Below, one piece after another: positions 55,701 to 64,000 of a DNA stretch of 64,000 nucleotides. Below the pieces are notes generated by a model that saw only the letters and a list, made by a program, of their open reading frames with translations, was not told where the DNA came from and made no database searches. Positions within the stretch are counted from its first letter, which is position 1. The number at the start of each line of letters is the position of its first letter. The stretch is from Xestospongia muta (taxonomy: Eukaryota > Porifera > Demospongiae > Haplosclerida > Petrosiidae): the NCBI GenBank assembly GCA_963693285.1, contig OY848917.1:11780192-11844191 (forward strand). The letters are read 5' to 3'. The translations under genes were made by a program, and so were the position numbers.

Positions 55701-55972
55701 AAAGTCTTAATCCCAATGACCTGAAATTTGGAACACTAAGTCAACAATCAAGTGCAGCTATCAGTTTACCAAATAATTTATTGAATGCTACTTCAAACAC
55801 ATTTAATAGCACTAGAATAACTCATTCAGTTTTTATAACTGACTCTTTATTTTTAAGGAGAAGTCAGAAACTCCTGGAGGTTGCAAGTCTTATCTTATCA
55901 GCTTCTGTTGTTGGGAGAAAGGTTATAACAGAACTTGACCCTCCTGTTAATCTTAGATTTTTGATAAACCCA
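52722..55972 (+). CDS. Adhesion GPCR extracellular region (Ig-Ig-EGF-Ig-SEA-like-HormR-GAIN), incomplete
   Basis: Exons in consistent phase: 52722-52772; 53173-53463 Ig; 53513-53857 Ig (FNCTADGVPQP, GSYSCRAS); 53906-54025 EGF with six Cys; 54071-54358 Ig (LTCKATG, GYYRCEA); 54401-54498, 54546 to about 54628, and 54675-54829, SEA-like; 54878-55143 hormone-receptor motif (ITIYWPES, CPCGN, YCRGDF, WSEENVAAC); 55200-55335, 55394-55478 and 55525-55972, GAIN helices and start of the beta part (VVGRKVITELDPPVNL), ending at a GTAAGT donor. The GPS cleavage site and seven-helix region are not in the window; gypsy sequence begins within the next intron. TAA at 53220-53222 interrupts the first Ig in frame. 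It is either a true nonsense mutation or a sequence error. Domain content matches adhesion GPCRs with Ig and HormR domains. Confidence 0.8.
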
Positions 55973-55978
55973 GTAAGT

Positions 55979-56140
55979 GTTAATATTTTGCTATTAAATT
56001 GTTACTTCATAGAATTCAAATGGTTCATACGGTCCTTGCCATTGAGCAAGTAGCTTACTAATATTTTGCTATTAAATTATTACTTCATAGAATTCAAATG
56101 GTTCATACGGTCCTTGCCATTGAGCAAGTAGCTTACTAGT
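55979..56140. repeat. About 75 bp tandem duplication at the gypsy edge
   Basis: The unit beginning AATATTTTGCTATTAAATT and ending GCAAGTAGCTTACTA occurs at about 55981-56058 and 56060-56139 with one or two differences. The second copy is continuous with the gypsy integrase. The first starts at the aGPCR intron side, so part of the integrase end was duplicated with the joint. Confidence 0.8.
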
Positions 56141-56700
56141 AGCTGTGGGTAGTAGTACCAGTACCTGATCTCCTGGCAGGAATTCACGAACTCGAGCATT
56201 CCTGTCATACCAGTTCTTCTGACGTTCCTGAGCTTGTGCAAGATTATGCTGAACCAGCTCTTTCATCTTCATTGGCTTTTCTCGGGTTAGTTATACATAC
56301 GACACAATGTTATCATCTTCAGGTTTACTGGCTTCCCATGACTCTCGCAATACATCTAGTGGGCCCCGTACATTCCGCCCATACAACAGTTCGAATGGCA
56401 AGAACCCTGTTGACGCTTGGGGTACTTCGCGGTAGGCAAACAAAATGTAAGGGATCAACTTATCCCAATCTCTTACTTCTTTTGTAGCCACCTTACGTAA
56501 CATGGTCTTCAGTGTTTGGTTGAAACGCTCCACTAGGCCATACGTTTGTGGATGGTATGGAGTGGTGTGTATCGGGTGGATATGAAGTAGTTGGTATAAT
56601 TCGGCCAGTAACTGTGAGGTAAAATTACTCCCTTGATCCGTTAGGATCTCCTGAGGCACTCCAACTCTAGCAAATACTTGGACTAATTCTTCCACAAGCC
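56072..56700 (-). mobile_element. Gypsy integrase fragment
   Basis: On the minus strand, 56695-56291 reads the integrase core (LTDQGSNFTSQ, TPYHPQTYGLVERFNQTL, FAYREVPQASTGFLPFELLYG). 56272-56072 reads the C-terminal part in another frame (RQKNWYDRNARVREF, GDQVLVLLP, AQWQGPYEP, the GPY/F module). In the usual integrase the sequence PQTxG has Asp before Gly; here it is Tyr. No RT, gag or LTR is present. It lies inside an intron of the adhesion GPCR in antisense. Confidence 0.85.
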
Positions 56701-56825
56701 CAAATTGGCCATTGTGACAATTACAACACCAAGTGAAGTTGGCGTATTGAACTCACTGATAGGGTTCTTGTTGCGAAAAAGATATGTAGAATTATTAATG
56801 ATAAGATAAAAATGCATTAAAGTGC

Positions 56826-56993
56826 TTAACCTCGCTGCGGTGCAGAGTGCATGTACATGTACATTTAAGATTGGACAAGGTGTGGTCAAATTATTGATAG
56901 GATCACATGATGCACATTTCAAACTGTTGTTTGATGACTCAGCATTTCTCTTCAATCAAAGGGAAAAATAGCGCCCACCCGCAGTGAGGTTAA
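56826..56993. mobile_element. piggyBac-type MITE candidate with TTAA ends
   Basis: TTAA at 56826-56829 and 56990-56993 flank a 160 bp segment whose ends are inverted: CCTCGCTGCGG(T)G at left, complement CCTCACTGCGGGTG at right, with one mismatch and one indel. TTAA duplication is the piggyBac signature. It lies about 160 bp before a piggyBac transposase relic, which could be the source family. Confidence 0.6.
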
Positions 56994-57119
56994 CGTCTGG
57001 TGTAGTTCTTTTTAAGGATATTTTTCATACTTGGTTTATGTATGTAGTTTGGATTTTCAATCATGTGTTGTTCCCGAAGTTTTTTGTGTTTCAATGTAAA
57101 GTGTCTTTTCTATACCCGA

Positions 57120-58260
57120 AAGAGCCTTCCATTGTACACCCAAAATCTTACTCAATTCTAGCTTGTACCAAATCAGGCTACATGTACAACATGGTTATTT
57201 ACTGAAGAAAAGTAATGCTTCCATGCCAACATATATTTGTTGTTTGTTTTATCATAACAATGTTTCTCAAGTTAGGAAAAAACCCTTACACACATGTGTA
57301 AACATGGTGTGCTTACTGCAATTAAGTTAATATTAAAAAAATCAATTTTAGTTGTTCGAAAAAACCAATAACACTTATAATAATATATATCTAAGGATGT
57401 GGTTTCGTGTTTGCTATGGTGATAGGTAGCTAGGCACAATAAAGGGCACAGTAATATAAGCTGTACCATGGCTAGAAAATTAATGACCAAGAACCTATAG
57501 CCACACACTAAACCAAACTGGAATAGGTGAGGCCGTTGGCTAGTGCTAATGGACACCTTGGTGATGCTCAGAATCACAATCTAACCTGTAACTATCTCCA
57601 GTACAAATTTATATTCAACAAAATATCCTACTCAGAACTTTAATCAAAAATATAAAAATATATGATTAATGATAATAATTAATGACTTTAAAGTTAATCA
57701 ATAATATCGGCAACAATATCTTAATCTTCTTTATCACTAAATCCTCCATTAACCTAGATAGGGATAACTGACAGTTTCAGCATATATTGCAGCCATGGCA
57801 CAACTCACTTAATTCATGCTTGTCTCTCTCCAGTCAACTTCTACCTAAAACTTTTCTCAAGCCCTGTTTTATGTTCTTCATTTTAGATATTTCAGTGTGT
57901 CCAACCTTTTCATATAGCTTTGTGATCTAGCTATTGATACCAAACTATCATAAGTTGAGCCAGAAATATGTCTTGATGATTGAACATTTGACTTTATTGA
58001 GAACTTAGTGGAATGGATACTACATATTGATCTCCAAGGTAGAACTGTCCACCTTGTTGTAATCTGAATTGGTAGAGATCAGTTGTAACAAAAGTGAGGT
58101 TACTGTGCAAGATATTTCTACCTATGTCACAAGTATCATTCTAAAATCCAAAATTACATTAAAACCAGAACAGACACTGGACCAAAAATGCTATTTGCCA
58201 TAATTTGTTGAAAGTGGCTTCCTGAAATTAAACTAAATTAAAAGTCAATTTAAATCATTA
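57120..58260 (+). mobile_element. piggyBac transposase relic, copy 2
   Basis: From 57157 the frame reads LACTKSGYMYNMVIY, the piggyBac family motif that follows the second catalytic Asp (usually tGYv...Y-T/S-G-K). About 1.1 kb then matches 18208-19290, with scattered substitutions and small indels. The rest is noncoding in all frames. The 5' coding part present in copy 1 is missing. Confidence 0.65.
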
Positions 58261-58299
58261 TAATAAATTTTTGAAGAACAGTGAGTTTAGTCTTCTAAT

Positions 58300-58860
58300 G
58301 CTACAACAACAGCCAGTGATATTGATCAAATTTACTATACTCCTGAAGAGTACTCACAGAACAAATAGCATAATTATCTGGTAGTGTTGGGAAGAAGAAT
58401 TCTTTTAATGACCAACCTGGTCTGCTCTGCTTAGCCAGGTGGCTCACCATGAAGTTAGCTCCCTCTGCCATAAACTTGAGAAACAATAATTGGAGGAAAA
58501 CCCAAGTCCTCTGACTGACAAGGCCTGGAAAGGGCTCATAAGGTAGTCAACTTCATTGATAAAAACAGTAATGACTTATTGGACGTTGTCTCACTACAAA
58601 TCTAATCCAGAACACTAGAGATCTTCCAGATACTTTTATAATGTGGTTGAGGTGGTCTTGAATTAAATACACCTCGTAGCATCCTAGATACCATGGGGTG
58701 TTGTCCTATCTGATGGCCATCCACTTTTTCATGAACTGAAGATTTTGGTGAACGGTAAGAATTTATCAAATAATACTGGTAACCTTGCTCATACAACTCG
58801 GCTAAGAAATTCAAGACACTTCTGTAGGACCAGAAATGGGCCTGCATTTTTCATACTGAA
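58300..58860 (-). mobile_element. Tyrosine recombinase relic (Crypton/DIRS-like)
   Basis: On the minus strand, 58847-58602 reads FLAELYEQGYQYYLINSYRS, then VHEKVDGHQIGQHPMVSRML and FNSRPPQP. This is the N-terminal SAM-like DNA-binding domain seen in many marine-invertebrate tyrosine recombinases. 58486-58301 reads HLAKQSRPGWSLKEFFFP and CSVSTLQEY, from the catalytic domain. The stretch between is broken, and the R-H-R-Y catalytic set is not complete in the window. Confidence 0.65.
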
Positions 58861-59200
58861 GCTGTCAAGACCACATTGGCGTCGGGTACCATACTTCTGA
58901 CAGTACTCGAGCAATTGACCCCCATGGTGGCTTTGTGTATCCCCAAACCCAATTCCATCTTAGTAGGAAACCATATGTTGCTTCTACCTGGGAGGGTGTG
59001 GTGCCATTTTGTCTAATCGCAATTCGTCTAAAATACTGAAATTAGTGCCAACTCGTGTAATTCGTCCAAACTACTAAAACTTCTATCTTTTTACTCTTTT
59101 TCATACTTTCAAACAGTTTTACAGAGTACCATAAAAAGGTAAAAATAAGTGCATACAACTACATGTTCACATTGGTATGTCCTGCTAGTCCTCTAACATA
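58861..59200. other. Gap with no gene seen
   Basis: No coding or repeat signal that I can assign; it separates the recombinase relic from the MULE relic. Confidence 0.4.
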
Positions 59201-59205
59201 TTTCT

Positions 59206-60418
59206 CTAGACTAATTGCATTTGTTGTGACTTAAGTTCTTTTATCCTTTTGTTCTTGGCCACTGTTTTCCTTGCTCTTCTTGGTGGAGTGGCACCAGTAG
59301 CCAATTGGTGCATGCTAACTTCAGACATCGCCTGCTCTTTCTTGAATACCTCCAGTATTTCAAAAACTTTTCCCATGACTTTCTTCAGCTTGCTATGCCA
59401 TCCCTCCAGGTGATTGTTGGTCCTCACTGTTTCTGCATCAAAACATTCCAAAGTGAAGGTTCAAATTATGTACCATGTACTCTTGTGGGGCTTCTGCTTA
59501 CACAGCTTGCCAAGCAAGACGCACATACCTCACTGGGACAAATTCCAGTGCTGCAGTCTTCCTAATGAAGATTCTTACACCTGGATCGTTTATGTACCGT
59601 ACCTGCAGTCCAAGTGTCTGTACTTTTCTTGTCAGGCACTGGCAAAAATGAAAGTAACAGCCCTTTGGAGTAGTTAGTGGGAAAGTGAGCTGTATTGCTT
59701 GGATGATTGCAAGCTCAAAGTCAGAAATGCACACTTCTGCTTCAGGAGGTCGAAAGTCCATTCATATGTTTCTTGGGTCTTGATTGGTAGAAGGCAATAT
59801 GTAAGTGGAAACTGTCGGCTGAACTTCCATTGCATGAATTGTGAAGAACAGTTGAGGGCATGTATGAAATGTTCCATCAACGTAGATGTCTGTTGCTGCA
59901 GCAAGAGTGTGGAGGTTTTCAATGGTCGAAAAGATAATAATTTTGTCCTGTTCTCCATCTTCCACCAGGAGGAATGGTTGGCCATTCAGTATCTGAGCCC
60001 ATTCACCCTTGAAAGTCACTTTTGCTCGCGTCTGGGGCATAGGAGGGAGTCGTTTTCTTCTTTCACGGTAGAGTGAGGACTTAATGGATGGTAGTATTGG
60101 CAATTTTGCTGCTATGTCTTCCATGTCTGGTCTGGTAGATAGCTGAAGGATCTCATTTTGGTACATCACATTTACAGGCTGGATTGTTTTCGAGACCTAC
60201 ACGAGCTTCTCTGCCTCAATTTTTGCTTGGTTTAATGGATGGCTGTGGTTGTCACTGCATGAAACCAGCTGATCATCCTGGGTGACGATCCTACCATTGC
60301 AGATTCTGTTCTTGCATCACCAGTATATTTGACCGTCATTACATCTTCTGTTAAGTGTATACTGGAAGCCTCTGTAGGTGAGAGAGCGAGCACCTTTTTG
60401 TGTGGTTACAAATTCCAT
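59206..60418 (-). mobile_element. FLYWCH-MULE transposase, disrupted
   Basis: Minus strand, start codon at 60416-60418. It opens with a FLYWCH zinc finger (SLTYRGFQYTLNRR, Cys residues in CKNRICNGR, then DNHSHP), with TGA at 60319-60317 right after the Trp of IYW. The DDE part follows: DIYVDGTFHTCP (first Asp), ISDFELAIIQA with GCYFHFCQ (second Asp) and TNNHLEGWHSKL (Glu), the MULE triad. Frameshifts near 59760 and 59490 and the FLYWCH stop make it inactive. The first about 75 bases of the gene and its 5' flank are repeated in the 1,120 bp duplication. Confidence 0.8.
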
Positions 60419-61464
60419 CTTCAGTATTTGTAGGCTGGCTGTTGAATGAATCAATAAAGTATGGACCCCAATTTATAAGATTTTAGGTGTCACAAAGGAA
60501 TAAATAAACTTGAATTGCCAGAAATGCTCCCAACAGCTCGATGTAGTTAATGTGAAATTGACTCATACATCCATGGCCCACCTGTCCGAACCCCATGACA
60601 ACCTGCTCGCCAGTCCAATTTCGAAGCACCTGTCTCAATCTTTAGGAAGCGAGAGGGTGGTTTCAGATTGGACCAGTTCCAAGGTTTCGCCTGCTTCACC
60701 AAACACAAAAGCTTCTACCTCTCTTGGTTCATCACAGAAATGGCTCTCCTGATGAATTGTGCTAGCTCTCTCCTTTCCATTATGTCTGGGCCAGCAGGCT
60801 CCTTGCCTGACTACAAATTCTGCCCAATGTCTCCCTGGGAGGCTATAAAGCCACCGTGATTCTAAAGAAACCTTTTAACAAATGATGCTGGCACGTGAAA
60901 CTCCTGTGGCATCAGCAGTTCTTTTAAGAGGTCCTTGAGTACATTGACGCCTGTGGAGTTCCTCAAAATGGTCATAGACATTCGCAACAACCTCCTTCGT
61001 TTGCGACCTCAGTCTCTTCGCCTTTGTATCTTCAAGAACACGTGGAAAAAAAACGTGGTCTGTTCGCATGACATTCACGTGAAAATGTAATGAATAATAT
61101 TAAAATATACTTCAGTGCTAAGTGGATAAAGTATGTGAGAAAATACCTCACCTTACATTCCATGCATACAACTCCTTTTTTTAATGAAGGACTCAACTCA
61201 ACTCGGACGGAGTATAACTAACTCTCTATCTATCTCTCCTACTCTGACTCTGTCTCTCTATAAGCATTAGTATAAGCATTAGTTCTTTTTATAGTCTTAG
61301 CCTGGATCACTTAGTATAGCTGGACTGCTTCAGAATTTCCATCGCAGCTGCTTCCTGTAATTTAATTAGTCGGATTCGTAATTGATGCAATTTAATGATC
61401 CACTTGCTCCTGCCTCTTGTACTTCCAGGTGTACGTAACATTAATATTATTTCAGCATGAAAAA
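60345..61464. repeat. 1,120 bp tandem duplication, first unit
   Basis: Begins CTTCTGTTAAGTGTATACTGG and ends AGCATGAAAAA. The second unit starts at 61465 with the same sequence. Every ORF in the unit recurs 1,120 bases later with an identical translation. It contains the FLYWCH start (minus strand) and an HTH transposase N-terminus. Near-identity suggests very recent duplication or an assembly artefact. Confidence 0.9.
60875..61078 (-). mobile_element. Helix-turn-helix N-terminus of a DDE transposase or related protein, copy 1
   Basis: The 67-codon ORF reads RLRSQTKEVVANVYDHFEEL, then KRTADATGVSRASI. The TA-x-ATGVS-x-xSI helix-turn-helix resembles the N-terminal domain of IS630/Tc1-like endonuclease proteins found widely in Hydra and sponges. 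No catalytic domain follows. Assignment is by motif only. Confidence 0.5.
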
Positions 61465-62584
61465 CTTCTGTTAAGTGTATACTGGAAGCCTCTGTAGGTG
61501 AGAGAGCGAGCACCTTTTTGTGTGGTTACAAATTCCATCTTCAGTATTTGTAGGCTGGCTGTTGAATGAATCAATAAAGTATGGACCCCAATTTATAAGA
61601 TTTTAGGTGTCACAAAGGAATAAATAAACTTGAATTGCCAGAAATGCTCCCAACAGCTCGATGTAGTTAATGTGAAATTGACTCATACATCCATGGCCCA
61701 CCTGTCCGAACCCCATGACAACCTGCTCGCCAGTCCAATTTCGAAGCACCTGTCTCAATCTTTAGGAAGCGAGAGGGTGGTTTCAGATTGGACCAGTTCC
61801 AAGGTTTCGCCTGCTTCACCAAACACAAAAGCTTCTACCTCTCTTGGTTCATCACAGAAATGGCTCTCCTGATGAATTGTGCTAGCTCTCTCCTTTCCAT
61901 TATGTCTGGGCCAGCAGGCTCCTTGCCTGACTACAAATTCTGCCCAATGTCTCCCTGGGAGGCTATAAAGCCACCGTGATTCTAAAGAAACCTTTTAACA
62001 AATGATGCTGGCACGTGAAACTCCTGTGGCATCAGCAGTTCTTTTAAGAGGTCCTTGAGTACATTGACGCCTGTGGAGTTCCTCAAAATGGTCATAGACA
62101 TTCGCAACAACCTCCTTCGTTTGCGACCTCAGTCTCTTCGCCTTTGTATCTTCAAGAACACGTGGAAAAAAAACGTGGTCTGTTCGCATGACATTCACGT
62201 GAAAATGTAATGAATAATATTAAAATATACTTCAGTGCTAAGTGGATAAAGTATGTGAGAAAATACCTCACCTTACATTCCATGCATACAACTCCTTTTT
62301 TTAATGAAGGACTCAACTCAACTCGGACGGAGTATAACTAACTCTCTATCTATCTCTCCTACTCTGACTCTGTCTCTCTATAAGCATTAGTATAAGCATT
62401 AGTTCTTTTTATAGTCTTAGCCTGGATCACTTAGTATAGCTGGACTGCTTCAGAATTTCCATCGCAGCTGCTTCCTGTAATTTAATTAGTCGGATTCGTA
62501 ATTGATGCAATTTAATGATCCACTTGCTCCTGCCTCTTGTACTTCCAGGTGTACGTAACATTAATATTATTTCAGCATGAAAAA
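61465..62584. repeat. 1,120 bp tandem duplication, second unit
   Basis: Second unit of the duplication at 60345. After its end (AGCATGAAAAA) the sequence continues CTGGTACGGC instead of restarting. Confidence 0.9.
61995..62198 (-). mobile_element. Helix-turn-helix transposase N-terminus, copy 2
   Basis: Identical translation to 60875-61078, carried by the second duplication unit. Confidence 0.5.
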
Positions 62585-64000
62585 CTGGTACGGCATTGCC
62601 ATACTACTTTAAAATGTGGTATGGCTCTCACTGTACCTGTTGTGCCACCCCTGCAGGAGGATAATCAGGTCCTGAAGTTTTTTGAGACCCTTTCTCTTCC
62701 TCAGTCTGTATCGAACATGTTCTTTTCATTTCTTCTTGCAAAAGACCATAAACGAGTCTAACAGCCTTTTCACATGATTTTTGGACAAACCATGTTGCTG
62801 TCTTATGTTTGGTATAATGTAGATGCCTCGTAAAAGGGGTAATTTGGTTACAAACTTACAATATAAATATTCTATAAAAGTACTTATAAGTATTTAACTA
62901 ATCAAGAGAAGGCTCATGATATGTTACAATGGCAAGATACAAGTATTAGTACAAGTAGCATAGCACATGGCCCCATCTCTATTTAATAACTTACATGAGT
63001 GATGGCTACTTTTGTTTGTACAGTTTGTTTGTACTAAACAAGAAAAGACTCCTGATACATTACAATGGCACTCATTCCAAAATGTGCTTCAATACTTAAT
63101 ACTGATAAGCACTCATCAGCATCTAATGCTAACTCCCCTTATCTTCTTCAAACAAAAAGTCCATAGTACACTGCAAAAAATGCAGATATACAGACTTATA
63201 AAACTGTGAAGGATTATGTGGAAGAGGTCTAGCCGGCAAGTTGACAAGTTAATTTTAGAATCACAAAAAGACTATTTTATTACAAAAAGAACAACATTTA
63301 AATAGTGTACAATACAAAGAACAGTGTAAATGGAAAAGTAACACCAGTAAAAACTAATCCTAAAAATATATTTACACACTTAACATATGTTACAAGAACA
63401 ATAGAGGTGGAAATATCACCTATTAACAATAATCACAAATCAAATAAACAAAAGAGGTGTAAGTAACAATTATTAACATCCCATAAATGATAACTCAAAT
63501 AATACTAAACACTTATCACACACAATACTAACTAACACCTTAATGAGTCCATCACACTTTCGTGGTCTCTCTTTTCCTCTCCCTCCCTCTCCTTTGACAT
63601 AAGTTCCATCCTCCTTCTTTTGTTTTTTTCTCTCCCTATACTTCTTGTTGACTGCTTTCTATAAGTCATTAATCTAACCAACAATACGTTGTGATCTGCT
63701 TACTTTAAAAAAGCACGATAGTGCTTAATGCAGAGCATACGTTGAGTCTTTTTTTTACACGTATTAACCGCACATTTAGACTAAACATGGGGGGGGGATA
63801 AAGAAGTGTAGTGAATTGTGTTTGTTAACTACCCATTGGTGGTACCTGTTATTTTCTACTGCTTCCTGAATGTGTGTGTGACAAGAGTTTGATTGATAGG
63901 TACTTTATTTGACTTACTTTTACTTGTGGCCAACAAAATCTACAAAACTGTATGTAGTTTTTTAGTAAAACGATAAAGACATAAGAAAACTTTTATTAAT
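62585..64000. other. No gene recognised
   Basis: AT-rich sequence with two short similar stretches (about 62900-62940 and 63045-63070, both containing ACATTACAATGGCA-like sequence) and a G9 run near 63790. ORFs of up to 74 codons occur but show no domain or splice context. Confidence 0.4.

Noticed and set aside
60510..60859. Plus-strand ORFs of 80 and 63 codons in the tandem unit
   Set aside because: No domain recognised; they overlap a longer stop-poor minus frame and are probably chance ORFs in GC-richer transposon sequence.

Overview
This is an AT-rich animal genome window with many short spliced exons, introns often only 45-60 nt long, and long AT-rich introns in one gene. The protein families suggest a demosponge, most likely Amphimedon-like. 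They are an ANK-Roc/COR-Death gene, expanded Ig/FN3 receptors, an adhesion GPCR with Ig, EGF and HormR domains, and FLYWCH-MULE, piggyBac, Crypton/DIRS-type and IN-first gypsy relics. The species is an inference. No bacterial-type operons, CRISPR arrays, tRNA or rRNA genes were seen.

Layout. 1-5.0 kb: gene-poor, with one decayed ankyrin exon and a 454 bp foldback element. 5.0-16.7 kb (+): one ANK-Roc-COR-like-Death gene whose ankyrin repeats are single 99 bp phase-0 exons. 17.3-21.7 kb: a piggyBac relic and, on the minus strand, an integrase-before-RT gypsy relic. 21.8-52.2 kb: the core of the window, a tandem array of five Ig-Ig-FN3 receptor genes (A to E, all +). Pieces of two housekeeping genes are interleaved: TRAPPC13 (-), head-to-head with receptors A, B and C, and succinyl-CoA:3-ketoacid CoA transferase (SCOT/OXCT, +), shredded between and behind the receptors. 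52.7-56.0 kb (+): the N-terminal half of an adhesion GPCR. 56.0-62.6 kb: gypsy integrase, piggyBac, tyrosine recombinase and FLYWCH-MULE relics plus a perfect-looking 1,120 bp tandem duplication. 62.6-64 kb: nothing recognised.

Receptors. Copy C is intact by exon reading: signal peptide, two Ig domains, five FN3 domains, Ser/Thr-rich stalk, one membrane helix and a short tail with three tyrosines, 908 residues in 12 exons. Copy A has lost a splice donor and has a stop just inside the membrane. Copy B has a one-base deletion in exon 1. Copy D is fused in frame, by splicing, to the C-terminal half of SCOT. Copy E lacks stalk and membrane exons and runs, in matching phase, into the adhesion GPCR exons. 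The array resembles a rapidly evolving family of cell-surface recognition or immune-type receptors; that role is inference.

The most unusual object is the predicted receptor-SCOT chimera at 46,008-49,237: thirteen exons, 817 residues, no frame break, with the junction at the catalytic Glu motif of the CoA transferase. The shared history of the three families (receptor, TRAPPC13, SCOT) is repeated unequal exchange. The scars are visible as microhomology joints, CT tracts and SCOT exon shards in the receptor 3' flanks.
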